From NCBI GenBank assembly GCA_001563335.1, contig LRSL01000063.1, positions 1 to 45,099 of the forward strand: a stretch of 45,099 nt of DNA, written 5' to 3'. This document shows positions 1 through 8,006 of this stretch, in pieces; the first letter of the stretch is position 1, and the number at the start of each line of letters is the position of its first letter. The stretch comes from Candidatus Thorarchaeota archaeon SMTZ1-45. Lineage in GTDB: Archaea > Asgardarchaeota > Thorarchaeia > Thorarchaeales > Thorarchaeaceae. The position numbers were made by a program, and so were the translations under genes. The notes beneath the pieces are model-generated. The model ran no database searches. It was given only the letters and a program-made list of their open reading frames with translations, and was not told the DNA's origin.

Positions 1-353
1 TTGATATCGGTCATGGTCAAATTCTTGCAACCAGAAATAGAGCTCTTGATCATATCAGCTCTTTCTTTGATAAGATTGCCATGGTCAATGTACACGACAA
101 TCATGGCTCAAAGATGATTGAGGATGTCTTAAAGTTGAGAAAGGAGCGAGAAGTTTCTCAAGGTGAGATTCGGGAGCTTGCAGTTAGATATGACACCCAT
201 CTTCCTATTGGTGAAGGGGAGATTGACTTTGACACAATCTTCCGTGAGCTAAAACAACGTGGCTACGATGGTCGATTTCTTATGATGTGTGAATGTTTTT
301 CCGATTTCCCAAAAGAAAGGGAAAAGTTCACCAAGCTCTGGTTAAAAGCTTAA
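1..353 (+). CDS. Sugar phosphate isomerase/epimerase-like TIM barrel protein, 3' end only
   Basis: The reading frame is open from the first complete codon at position 3, so this is the last third or so of a gene that begins before the window. The visible part starts with DIGHGQ, followed by a VNVHDNHG strand and later an RGYDGRFLMMCE strand. This pattern (D-x-GH, then a strand ending in H-x-x-D, then a late catalytic Glu) is typical of the xylose-isomerase-like / AP endonuclease 2 family of TIM barrels (COG1082), which isomerise or epimerise sugars using a divalent metal. The substrate cannot be told from the C-terminus. Its stop codon overlaps the stop of the convergent zinc-ribbon gene by 4 nt. 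The internal ATG at 81 is not the true start, because family motifs lie before it. Confidence 0.7.
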   Translation, partial: DIGHGQILATRNRALDHISSFFDKIAMVNVHDNHGSKMIEDVLKLRKEREVSQGEIRELAVRYDTHLPIGEGEIDFDTIFRELKQRGYDGRFLMMCECFSDFPKEREKFTKLWLKA

Positions 354-1480
354 CCAACTTGGGCAAGAGACTCCACCAACTTGAGGACTTCCTTGAGGCC
401 CTTCTTGTCCTCTGCTTTCTCATAGAAAGCTCTTGATCTTCTGACTGCTTGCATTGCCATTTCAGGTTTTCCCTGCACTACAAAAAATCTAGCTTGTTTT
501 AGTCGTGCATCTCCCATTTTGGAGTAAACTTCCTTGGGATATTCAAACATGTCAACATTGATGACCTTTCCACAATCCGGACAAGCAATGACTAAATCAA
601 GATCAGCATCCACCGGACTTAGAGCAGCTTTTAGTTCAGTCTTGGGTGGTGGCGATTTAGCCACTGTGGTAGGGATTTCCTCGATATCAGAAAATTCGGA
701 CTCATCATATGTCAGTTCAGCTTCAGGCTCGTCATACGCTAATTCAGCTTCAGATTCTTCCTCTGCAGTAGCCGCCTCAAGAACAGGAACCTCACCTTCC
801 ATTTCATAGCGCGAAGATGAGAAGTCCGCACCCACTTCATGAGAAACAGGCACATCACCTACAGGTGGAGCCATTGGGGGTTCAGGTTCGGGTTCAGGTT
901 CGGGTTCAGGCTCAGGAGGATGTTCAATGTAAGCTGATCTTGCACCTAATATGGACTCTTCAATCTGAGTTGATGTTGGTCCTGCTGGAGGCATAAACTG
1001 CTCAGCTTCTGGAGGGAGTGGCTCGCTTCCCTCCATCATTCTTGGTGGAGGTATCTCTTCACCACCAGCCATCATTCCAGGTCCTTCAAGTAATTCCTTG
1101 ACTTCACTTGCCCGGAGCATTCTAGTTTCAATAACACCAGAACCATCAGCCTCCTCAATTCCTACAGTTTCAGCCTTGGCAAAGGCTTCCTTTGCCTTCT
1201 CGAATTCCGACTTTGGTTTGGTTAATCCTCCTGCAGTTCTAACGCGATCTTTGGTTACTTGGCTTGGTTTCACGAATTTTTCATCTTCAGTAACTGTAGG
1301 GATGCTTTCTGGTGGAGGTGCTACATGATCTTCAATAATTGGTGGAGTTTCTACTGTTGGAAGTGGTGCCTTCTCTTTTGGTTCGTCCATCTTTATTAAA
1401 GAAGCACCACATCTTATGCAGAATTTACGTGTTGGTTGATTTGCTTTGCCACACTTGTCACATGTTCGCACCTTGCACAC
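350..1480 (-). CDS. Zinc-ribbon protein with long acidic/proline linker and helical C-terminus
   Basis: 376 residues, function unknown. An N-terminal zinc ribbon uses C7, C10, C21 and C24 (CDKC ... CIRC). It is followed by about 240 residues of low-complexity Pro/Glu/Ser sequence, including a run of alternating Glu-Pro near residue 195 (coded by a 12-nt repeat at about 878-918) and a tandem EAELxYDE repeat near residue 245. A second half-ribbon (ACPDCGK) comes near residue 300. The last 70 residues look like two or three TPR-type helices (ARFFVVQGKPEMAMQAV). This layout suggests a soluble scaffold or adaptor. The start is GTG at 1480; a GTG three codons later is also possible. Convergent with the TIM-barrel gene. 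A short copy of the segment around residue 290 lies upstream at 1563-1612. Confidence 0.7.
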   Translation of the reverse strand: MCKVRTCDKCGKANQPTRKFCIRCGASLIKMDEPKEKAPLPTVETPPIIEDHVAPPPESIPTVTEDEKFVKPSQVTKDRVRTAGGLTKPKSEFEKAKEAFAKAETVGIEEADGSGVIETRMLRASEVKELLEGPGMMAGGEEIPPPRMMEGSEPLPPEAEQFMPPAGPTSTQIEESILGARSAYIEHPPEPEPEPEPEPEPPMAPPVGDVPVSHEVGADFSSSRYEMEGEVPVLEAATAEEESEAELAYDEPEAELTYDESEFSDIEEIPTTVAKSPPPKTELKAALSPVDADLDLVIACPDCGKVINVDMFEYPKEVYSKMGDARLKQARFFVVQGKPEMAMQAVRRSRAFYEKAEDKKGLKEVLKLVESLAQVG

Positions 1481-1562
1481 CTCTGCTAGCTAGGTGATAC
1501 ACATCCTTACAGATTAAAGTTTGCCGAATACATCTTTGTTTTGTTTTTACATAATTGGTAGG

Positions 1563-1612
1563 CAATGTCTAAATCAAGATCAGCATCCACAGGAGCTGGT
1601 TCAACTTTCAGA
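1563..1612 (-). pseudogene. Short duplicated fragment of the zinc-ribbon gene
   Basis: Positions 1563-1612 resemble 586-635 inside the neighbouring zinc-ribbon gene in the same orientation. They share a 22-nt exact core (about 1570-1591 against 593-614) with weaker similarity on both sides. On the minus strand both encode PVDADLDL; in the gene this precedes the CPDCG half-ribbon, whereas here it runs into IAYQLCK and then a stop. There is no start codon with an RBS and no room for a domain. I read it as the remnant of a partly deleted tandem paralogue. Confidence 0.5.
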
Positions 1613-1988
1613 AAAGGATTGGTCTAAAAGGCTCAATCTGTGAGGGTGGTGTTGTCTGGGATGATGCAACTTTCGATGGCTGGATTGATGCAGCCGCTGA
1701 GGAGGGAAATCTTACTACCAGGATTTCACTCAAAACTCTGATTCAAGAGGCAATCGGCGATTACTGTGGGTACCTGGGCAATACTAAGGGATAGAATTTC
1801 ACGTTGAACATCGTGAGATGAATGGGTATGTGTATAACCCAATGCGTAAACCGTACTTCTATTATTATTACAAAATTTCAAAGACCGATTGGTTTGGTCT
1901 TCCTATTCCGTTATCGATTCTGATTCCTTCAGCTATCGTTATTGGATTAGTAGCAATTGTGGTTTTGAAGAAGTCATCCAAAAGTTGA
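1612..1988 (+). pseudogene. Degraded 3' end of a membrane-anchored secreted protein
   Basis: The gap between the zinc-ribbon gene and the ATP-grasp gene holds protein-like sequence with no usable start. One frame runs at about 1612-1794 (contains GGVVWDDATFDGWIDAAAE and ends GYLGNTKG-stop). A second frame takes over and ends at 1988: a Tyr-rich stretch, WFGLPIPLS, then a hydrophobic helix (SAIVIGLVAIVVL) and a KKSSKS tail. A helix followed by lysines at the extreme C-terminus is the membrane anchor seen on other secreted proteins in this window. The two blocks fit one ancestral gene broken by a frameshift near 1790. The end overlaps the convergent ATP-grasp gene by 15 nt. Family not recognised. 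Confidence 0.45.
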
Positions 1989-3209
1989 CTTTTTCTCCTG
2001 TGTTACACCCTTCTGAATGGCGAGTGCAGTTTCAGACGCTCTCCGATAACATTCTATCATCGATTTCCCAACCTCAATGACTGTACATATCGGATCTCTC
2101 ATGTTCACAATTACACCCTTAGGAGTTCTATCAACAGTATTGGGAAATTTCGCCAAATCTGGTACTGGTCCCTCACATCTTGAATAAACGATCAACTTCA
2201 CACCTGGATTTATTTTGGCTATTCTTTCAGGTAGAATCCCCTGAGGGGCTAAAACATGAAGACTTGTTACTGACAGGGTACTTGCAGCCTCAATCAACTC
2301 TAGTGTACCTTGAATTCTAGGATTTACTTCCATAAGCCATATCTGATTTGATTCATCAACAACATAGTCTATGCCTAGCGACCCAACTAACTTCAACTCT
2401 GAACTGATAGTTTCTGAAACCTTAGCAATTCTAGAAACTGTTTCTTTTGGTAGTCCACTTGGAATGTAATTGCCACAGTATGCAAAATCACAGTTCCTTC
2501 CCGCTGATGGCATCCCAATGAGCTGCCCCTGCACAGTGAGAGTAAGTGCTTGGTTTCCGGCTGAAAGAATACTGCAGCTAATATCAGTTCCACGAATATA
2601 TTCCTGAGCAATTCGAGGTTCATACCTATTATCTTCAGGATATCCAAATGCCTTTGTAACATCATATGAATTCCGAACTAGTCTGATTCCACTACCTCCT
2701 CCTGAATGAGTAGGTCGTACCAAATAGGGGAAGATAAATTCCTCTGTTTTTTTCATCGCTTCATTTGGATTTTTCACAATCATGCGTTTGGGCATTTGAA
2801 TTCCAAGAGACTTTGTTAATTTTCTAAGAGATGAAAAATCACGTGCTCTTCTCATCTGGGTTGGTGAGCAGCCAACGAGTAAACCATTCTTGTGTAAGGG
2901 TTCAAGAGCATCAGCGTGGTCGTCAAATCCACTTCCAATAATGACATAATCCAGCTCATGTTCCTTTATGAGGTAAATGAGGTTTTCAACAAGCCCTTCA
3001 TGGAGAGGAATATCCAGTGGTTGTCTCTGCCGTTCACCACAAGTTGGTGTCAAGATTGCTATCCAATCATCACAACAAACTGAGAGATCCTCATCTCCCC
3101 AGTAATCTGAAACGAAGACATTTGCACCAGCTTTCTTTGCTGAGCAAGCTATAGGTCGAGCATTAAAGCCAATGACACCTATACGCTTATTCTTCAATGG
3201 AGATGACAT
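1974..3209 (-). CDS. ATP-grasp ligase (COG2232-like)
   Basis: About 411 residues from the preferred start. An N-terminal Rossmann-like pre-ATP-grasp domain (RIGVIGFNARPIACSAKKAG) is followed by the ATP-grasp fold: a lysine/arginine-rich strand, the flexible loop HSGGGSGIRLV near residue 170, IAQEYIRGTDIS, and the Mg-binding end WLMEVNPRIQGTLE. These enzymes join a carboxylate to an amine through an acyl phosphate. The archaeal COG2232 group includes the tyramine-glutamate ligase MfnD of methanofuran synthesis, so a small-molecule or cofactor ligase is plausible; the substrate is unknown. The frame is open to an ATG at 3263, but that would leave only 24 nt before the divergent cupin start. The ATG at 3209 puts the Rossmann strand right at the N-terminus. 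ATG 3218 is also possible. Confidence 0.75.
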   Translation of the reverse strand: MSSPLKNKRIGVIGFNARPIACSAKKAGANVFVSDYWGDEDLSVCCDDWIAILTPTCGERQRQPLDIPLHEGLVENLIYLIKEHELDYVIIGSGFDDHADALEPLHKNGLLVGCSPTQMRRARDFSSLRKLTKSLGIQMPKRMIVKNPNEAMKKTEEFIFPYLVRPTHSGGGSGIRLVRNSYDVTKAFGYPEDNRYEPRIAQEYIRGTDISCSILSAGNQALTLTVQGQLIGMPSAGRNCDFAYCGNYIPSGLPKETVSRIAKVSETISSELKLVGSLGIDYVVDESNQIWLMEVNPRIQGTLELIEAASTLSVTSLHVLAPQGILPERIAKINPGVKLIVYSRCEGPVPDLAKFPNTVDRTPKGVIVNMRDPICTVIEVGKSMIECYRRASETALAIQKGVTQEKKSTFG

Positions 3210-3287
3210 GCAAACCATGCAAACGCGGATGTAGTAGCCCTGATAAGGTCTTTCTGTTCTCATGTTGGGTGTGAATAGGTGTTTTCA

Positions 3288-3608
3288 ATGATGAAGGTCA
3301 ACGAAACAGAAATGACCCCTGGTCAGATTGAGGGAGTTAAGGGAACTGTCCAAGTTTATGATGTGATCCAAGGTGAAGTTACCGCTGGGGTAAGGGTTGT
3401 AAAAGCAGAGAGTGATGTTCCAAAAAGACCTCACATTCATTCTGAAAGACAAGTAATCTATGTCATTTCTGGTGCTGGGAAGATAACGGACGGGGTTGAA
3501 ACCTTCGATCTTAAACCAGGAGACTTCATCCTGCTGGAAGCTAATGAAGAGCATTATGTGATTACCGAGAATGAGGACATAAAGCTCTTTGAAGTCAAGT
3601 ACCCATAA
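3288..3608 (+). CDS. Small single-domain cupin
   Basis: About 106 residues forming one cupin beta-barrel. Motif 1 is seen as PHIHSERQVIYVISGAG (two His, then Gln where Glu is usual, then the Gly-rich turn). Motif 2 is seen as KPGDFILLEANEEHYV (PGD and the third metal His). The residues needed to hold one divalent metal are largely present. Small cupins of this kind act as isomerases, dioxygenases or ligand sensors; the role cannot be assigned. The start is set at ATG 3288 because AGGTG lies about 7 nt upstream; a GTG at 3279 is in frame but overlaps that RBS. Divergent from the ATP-grasp gene and 14 nt before the methyltransferase-like gene, so probably co-transcribed with the latter. Confidence 0.75.
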   Translation: MMKVNETEMTPGQIEGVKGTVQVYDVIQGEVTAGVRVVKAESDVPKRPHIHSERQVIYVISGAGKITDGVETFDLKPGDFILLEANEEHYVITENEDIKLFEVKYP

Positions 3609-3622
3609 TACGCAAGGAGAGA

Positions 3623-4372
3623 ATGTTACTGAGTAAAGAAATATACAAAGTTTATCCTATCGCATGGATCATTAAGAGTCAGGTTTTTGGGGATTATTTT
3701 TCCTCCGTAGAAAAAGGATCGAATCTCTTAATTGCTGATTTTGCTGCGGGTGAACACGATAGGGTGCCTTCTTTCTTCCTGAATCTATTGGCTAATCTTG
3801 GAACTGATATTAATCTTCAAAACAGGCGGGTGGTATATTGTACAGACTTGCATGCATTGCGGCTTGATAGTCTTTTGGGAAAGCTTGAGGAATCAAATCT
3901 ATTGGACAATGCTAGGGTTATTCATGCTAAATTGGAAACTATGGATAATGATGCAAAATTTCGACCAAGTATGATTGAATATCTCAAGAATAACCAAAAC
4001 ACAATGACTCAGCTCGACCATCATTTGTTGAATCAGCAATTCATTCCACCTGAAGCATTCAATATTGGTGTTTTGAACAATGATGTTGTCGGCTATTTAC
4101 ATGAATATTATCAGGAATATAGCAACGCTATAATTAGTCTGCAGAAAGTGCATAAAACGCTAAAGAAAGGAGCTCTTCTTATAGTTACAATGCCTTGCTC
4201 ATTATATGTCGTCGACAATGTGAAAATACTTGAGTCCGTTGGATTTCAGTATATCGATGGCAAGGATGTGGATATTTCAGAAGGTTTCATTTCAGACCTA
4301 GATAGGAGTGCAGATCCACAAACATTGAGTCGTTTAGGGCATTACACTTTCATGATATTTATCAGAAATTAG
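3623..4372 (+). CDS. Class I SAM methyltransferase-like protein
   Basis: 249 residues. The order of motifs fits a Rossmann-fold methyltransferase: LLIADFAAGEHDR near residue 35 (motif I, with AxGxH instead of GxGxG), RVVYCTDLHALRLDSL near residue 70 (acidic residue ending strand 2), FNIGVLNNDVVGYLHEYY near residue 146 (motif IV region), and LKKGALLIVTMPCSLY with a following KILESVGF helix (strand 5 and post-strand helix). It is too divergent to name a substrate. AAGGAG lies just before the ATG. It follows the cupin by 14 nt. A protein that kept the fold but lost SAM binding is an alternative, as motif I is atypical. Confidence 0.55.
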   Translation: MLLSKEIYKVYPIAWIIKSQVFGDYFSSVEKGSNLLIADFAAGEHDRVPSFFLNLLANLGTDINLQNRRVVYCTDLHALRLDSLLGKLEESNLLDNARVIHAKLETMDNDAKFRPSMIEYLKNNQNTMTQLDHHLLNQQFIPPEAFNIGVLNNDVVGYLHEYYQEYSNAIISLQKVHKTLKKGALLIVTMPCSLYVVDNVKILESVGFQYIDGKDVDISEGFISDLDRSADPQTLSRLGHYTFMIFIRN

Positions 4373-4428
4373 TACATCAAGGATAGAATCATAGGGTAGT
4401 AATAGTACAAACTGACATAATTTCTCGC

Positions 4429-4445
4429 AAAGCTTATACAGAGCG
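4429..4445 (+). promoter_or_regulatory. Probable TATA promoter of the coiled-coil gene
   Basis: A TATA-like GCTTATACA sits at about 4432-4440, preceded by purines (AAA) that could act as a BRE. It is about 50 nt upstream of the ATG at 4485, leaving a leader of about 20-25 nt that carries the AGGGGAA ribosome site. Assigned by eye from archaeal promoter spacing. Confidence 0.35.
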
Positions 4446-4484
4446 AAGCGTTGTACACAATAACCTTGGTTGCAGGGGAAAAAA

Positions 4485-6065
4485 ATGTCTGGAAAGAAAC
4501 TCACCGACAAAGAAAAAGCTGCACTTGATGAGGCTCTCAAAGGAGCTGTTCTATCCGATTCAGAGCTTGAAAGGTTAGCAGAAGGAGTAGATGAATCTGG
4601 TGAAACAATAATGCCAGTGGAAAATGGTGAGGATCTAATTTCAGCTGCAGCACTTGCTCTTGACTTTGTAGAGCATCTAGAAACTTCAGCACCTCGTGAA
4701 CTGACAGGAGATGAAGATGCTGTTGCTGGGTTTGATGCGCTTCTTAGAAAATTGGAAACTCTTAGGGCAGACATATCTTCTCTTCAACGAGGTGTTGTTG
4801 GAGTCTTCGCAGCACAATTACTAGCATTTAGAGGAAATGTTGTTGACCTGAAGACTCGAATATCTGGAGAAATGGTCGATCGCCTAAGAATGAAGTTCTA
4901 TAAGAATTTCATCGAGTCAATGTTTGTCGATATAGTGGATGCAGAGTTTTCAGCACTTGAAAAAGACCTCGTGGATAAGATTGTAGAGCAGACTCAAGAG
5001 AGATTCAAGGAGTTTGCCCTGCGAGTAAGAGAGTCAGAAGTTGACCTTCGAAGAACGATAGTTGAACAGCAAGACATTGTTAGGTCGTTCATGACAAGCT
5101 TGGAAGAAGAAACAACTGCACAAAGAACTGAACTAGCTGAAAAGCAGGCTGAAATTACCAAGCTAGAACTTGAAATAAGAAATCTACAATCAAGGGTAGA
5201 TGAAGGGAAAGTTGTGGGTGCTGCAAGGGAGGAGTATGAACGTAGAATTACAGATCTAGAAGAGGAGGTCAAAGACCTCAAGGATGATTTACTCCTCAAA
5301 GATGCATTAATAGAGAAGAGAACACAGAGCATAGAGGAAGCAAGGAAAGAAGCTGAAGAGTTGAAGCTCGAGTTAGGGGAAGCAATGAGCCAGATTCAGG
5401 TTTACAAAGAAGAGGCAGCTCTTGCCAAACCGCAGAGTGAGAAGACAGAAGCTGAAATAGAAGCATTGAATTCGAAAATCGAGCTCCTCGAAGCAACATT
5501 GGAAGAGAAACGGAAAGAAGAAGATCTCGCTGCAGCTAACATTAAACAACTAGAAACACAGATTGAGGATCTGATTGGAGACAAGGTTGCAGCTGAGAAA
5601 GAAGCAGCGGAACGATTGGCTGAATTAAATAATATACAAGACAAGATTGCAGAAGTAAAAGAAATGGATGAAAAGATCCATTCTTTGGAACGTGAAAATC
5701 AGGAAACCAAAGAGCAAGTGAAAATTGTGGAAATGCAGAAAGAAGCTTTCGAGAAAGCCACTCGTCTAATGGAGAAAGAACGAGACATAGCCTTGCAGCA
5801 AAGAGACCTTGCTAACGAAAGAACACAAAGATACATCAAGGTATTAGGAATGGAAGGCAATACAAAGGTGCTTCTTCTTGTGGATGAGGTTGGTTCAGTT
5901 ACTTTTACTGAGTTAGGAAAATCTCTTGGAGTTCCGAAAGGTCAAGTTATGAAATGGGCGAGAGAACTTGATAAACTTGGAGTTCTTGAAATCAAAGGCG
6001 AAACTGTGAAATCAACCCTAAAGAAGATGGACATCAAAGAAGGCGAGGTTAAAGTCGACAAATAG
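4485..6065 (+). CDS. Long coiled-coil protein with C-terminal winged helix
   Basis: About 526 residues. Residues 1-100 are charged and helical. From about residue 100 to 450 the sequence is almost continuous heptad coiled coil, rich in Glu/Lys with Leu/Ile at a/d positions. The last 70 residues fold differently: VLLLVDEVGSVTFTELGKSLG, then VPKGQVMKWARELDKLGVLEIKG, which reads as a helix-turn-helix with a wing. This suggests a long rod dimer with a DNA- or protein-binding head. The start is ATG 4485 because AGGGGAA lies 5 nt upstream; an in-frame TTG at 4470 precedes the RBS. Convergent with a small winged-helix gene 13 nt away. A role in chromosome organisation or cytoskeleton-like assembly is speculative. 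Confidence 0.65.
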   Translation: MSGKKLTDKEKAALDEALKGAVLSDSELERLAEGVDESGETIMPVENGEDLISAAALALDFVEHLETSAPRELTGDEDAVAGFDALLRKLETLRADISSLQRGVVGVFAAQLLAFRGNVVDLKTRISGEMVDRLRMKFYKNFIESMFVDIVDAEFSALEKDLVDKIVEQTQERFKEFALRVRESEVDLRRTIVEQQDIVRSFMTSLEEETTAQRTELAEKQAEITKLELEIRNLQSRVDEGKVVGAAREEYERRITDLEEEVKDLKDDLLLKDALIEKRTQSIEEARKEAEELKLELGEAMSQIQVYKEEAALAKPQSEKTEAEIEALNSKIELLEATLEEKRKEEDLAAANIKQLETQIEDLIGDKVAAEKEAAERLAELNNIQDKIAEVKEMDEKIHSLERENQETKEQVKIVEMQKEAFEKATRLMEKERDIALQQRDLANERTQRYIKVLGMEGNTKVLLLVDEVGSVTFTELGKSLGVPKGQVMKWARELDKLGVLEIKGETVKSTLKKMDIKEGEVKVDK

Positions 6066-6078
6066 AGTTCGTTAGAAC

Positions 6079-6438
6079 CTAGAACTCAATAGACCTATCA
6101 CCCTCCGCATACGACTTTACGATCTGAGACCAATAATCAGCAAGTTTTGTCATAGCTTTTGAGAAGTCCTCAACAATTCTAAATTCACCCATTCTCTTCT
6201 CAACTAGACCAACATCTCTTAACTTACGCATAACCTTGACATAGAGACCTCTGCTTGACAACACAAATTTTTCCCAGTCTATATCCTTAACCACACCATC
6301 ATTTTTCATGATTGTGTTCAGAATTTTTGAGGCTTGTTCTACCTGCATCTCAGTAAAAAAGATGTAACGCAGGAGATGTCTTGGACTAATAAGAGAAGGT
6401 CTCCGAATTAGGTCAATCTTTGCCATTGTTAGACTCAT
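6079..6438 (-). CDS. Small winged-helix protein
   Basis: 119 residues, no named family recognised. The central part reads as a winged helix-turn-helix: a leading helix (SPRHLLRYIFFTE), a helix pair ending in GLYVKVMRKLRDVGLVEKR (recognition helix followed by the LVEKR strand that begins most archaeal wings) and MGEFRIVEDF as the second wing strand. A C-terminal amphipathic helix (MTKLADYWSQIVKSY) could dimerise. There is no Shine-Dalgarno; a TATA-like CATATTC lies about 25 nt before the ATG, which fits a leaderless message. It lies between the coiled-coil gene and the membrane protease gene. Probably a transcription factor; target unknown. Confidence 0.55.
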   Translation of the reverse strand: MSLTMAKIDLIRRPSLISPRHLLRYIFFTEMQVEQASKILNTIMKNDGVVKDIDWEKFVLSSRGLYVKVMRKLRDVGLVEKRMGEFRIVEDFSKAMTKLADYWSQIVKSYAEGDRSIEF

Positions 6439-6480
6439 ACTTTAGAGTCTAAATTTCGAATATGATATTGGGTATTACAC

Positions 6481-7458
6481 TCACTTTCTAAAAGACCTTG
6501 ACATTAACATTGGCACTGCAATGAGAATGAATACTCCAATTGAAACAATGGTTTGCATAGCCAGAGAAATAGGAGTTGGGTATAACCAAAACGCAATTCC
6601 TGTTAAGATGCAACCTAGAAACGGTAGTATTTGATATGGAGCTTTTAGTTTTGCCATAGCAACTACTAATATGAAGAAACCATATCCAACTGCAGCAAAA
6701 GCCAGAGATAGTGAGAACAAGACAGCAAGCGCTTCGTAGAGGCCATATAAGACCCAACCTGCAAGAGGGTAAAGGTATGCTATTATCAACCAAATTAGAT
6801 TGAATACAATTATTGCCTTGAGACCTGCTGAAGCATTTTGAATATCAACATTAGAGGGGGCATTAGAGAACATTATTGTCATTGCCAAGAAAGCAACAAT
6901 CCAAAAGACTGGATTAACCACTGTCAGTTCAGCAAATGTGTACAGGAATGTATAGGCAAAACCTCCAATTGCTGTCAATGGATACATCCAATCTGAAAGT
7001 AGGGTTGGATTTGATTTCAGATTGATTAGATTGCCTAACAAATCCAATGCATTTGTACCAAGCTCTGGTCGGTCAGGTACTAAGTATGTGGCTCCAAATG
7101 CGAATAGAATGAGTAGCACTAATGAAACAGCAACAGGTGCAAGGTTGATGATGGCATTTTTAAATCGACTCTTTGGTTTGATATATTTGACATAGCCTAG
7201 GACAATCTGGTCACCTTGTCGCTCCACGTTGATTGGTTTGAATTCCACAATCTCAGTTTTTGTAAAAACACAACCAAGAGCATGAGATGACTCATGCAAA
7301 GCAACTCCAGGTCCCACCAACATATACCAAGATCGAGAACCTGGATCTTGTGTAGTTCGGAGCACCCTCTGCGAAATTCTCTCAAGAAACCATCCTAGCC
7401 CCCATACAATGAAGAACAATATTGATCCAAGAAGCACTATTGTGAAATATGCATTCAC
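6481..7458 (-). CDS. Membrane metalloprotease-like protein, M50-type HExxH
   Basis: 325 residues. One transmembrane helix (residues 5-25) is followed by VGPGVALHESSHALGC, giving an HExxH site at 55-59 preceded by a small hydrophobic turn. At least seven further hydrophobic segments follow, arranged in pairs. An HExxH in a membrane helix with Gly/Pro in front is the site-2 protease (M50) pattern. The usual second metal motif (NxxPxxxxDG) is not evident; SNVDIQNA near residue 205 could supply the third ligand. Length and topology resemble the poorly characterised M50-like families rather than S2P. It lies 30 nt downstream of a coiled-coil gene on the same strand. Substrate unknown; a chaperone-like non-protease role is possible. 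Confidence 0.55.
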   Translation of the reverse strand: MNAYFTIVLLGSILFFIVWGLGWFLERISQRVLRTTQDPGSRSWYMLVGPGVALHESSHALGCVFTKTEIVEFKPINVERQGDQIVLGYVKYIKPKSRFKNAIINLAPVAVSLVLLILFAFGATYLVPDRPELGTNALDLLGNLINLKSNPTLLSDWMYPLTAIGGFAYTFLYTFAELTVVNPVFWIVAFLAMTIMFSNAPSNVDIQNASAGLKAIIVFNLIWLIIAYLYPLAGWVLYGLYEALAVLFSLSLAFAAVGYGFFILVVAMAKLKAPYQILPFLGCILTGIAFWLYPTPISLAMQTIVSIGVFILIAVPMLMSRSFRK

Positions 7459-7487
7459 TCTGGTAATCCCCCAACTGAATTCATAGA

Positions 7488-7964
7488 CTATAATCCGAGT
7501 TCTCTTTTCTTTTCATCCTCGACGCGGTCAATTTCTCGAGATTTTACCTCTTCAAGCTCACGAGCCTTCTCTCTTTTTGCCTTTTCTACAATTTTCTTCT
7601 TCTCATTATCTAATTCACGAAATCGTTTTTCTTTAGCTACCTCTGCTTTACGAATTCTCTTTCGCAGCATTTCGACATCTTTTTTGAGATCTGAGCGATT
7701 TTTTTCCTTTTGTTTCTTGGATTCTTGGTACTCTTTATCGGCTGATTTCCAATCCCGTTCTGCTTCGCGTAGACGTACTCGGACTGCCTCATAAGAATCA
7801 CGTTTCGATTTCGCTGCGGCTCGGTATCTTTCCACTTCAGCATCTAAACGAGCATCCAAACTTTCCAAATCCATCTCAGCTTTCTGGAGATTAGTTTTGA
7901 AATCTCTGATATCTGAATCAATCTTCTGAACCTTCTTATCCCGTAGGTATTCTGGATCGACCAT
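7488..7964 (-). CDS. Charged coiled-coil protein
   Basis: About 158 residues, almost entirely Lys/Glu/Arg-rich helix with heptad hydrophobic positions and no recognised domain. An N-terminal DPEYLRDKKVQKI precedes the coiled coil, and the C-terminal half has repeated KAKREKARELEE-like stretches. The start is set at ATG 7964 (MVDPEYL) because GTGAT lies upstream in the right place; the 12 residues before it in the open frame are hydrophobic and do not match the rest. It is between the HTH-10 regulator and the membrane protease, all on the minus strand with short gaps, so the three may share a transcript. Function unknown. Confidence 0.55.
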   Translation of the reverse strand: MVDPEYLRDKKVQKIDSDIRDFKTNLQKAEMDLESLDARLDAEVERYRAAAKSKRDSYEAVRVRLREAERDWKSADKEYQESKKQKEKNRSDLKKDVEMLRKRIRKAEVAKEKRFRELDNEKKKIVEKAKREKARELEEVKSREIDRVEDEKKRELGL

Positions 7965-8006
7965 AACAATCACTACTTCGATAACGTCTTGCTTTATCAC
8001 TTTTCT

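Noticed and set aside
878..918. Tandem 12-nt repeat that could be taken for a satellite or CRISPR-like array
   Set aside because: It codes in frame for alternating Glu-Pro in the zinc-ribbon protein and has no spacers.
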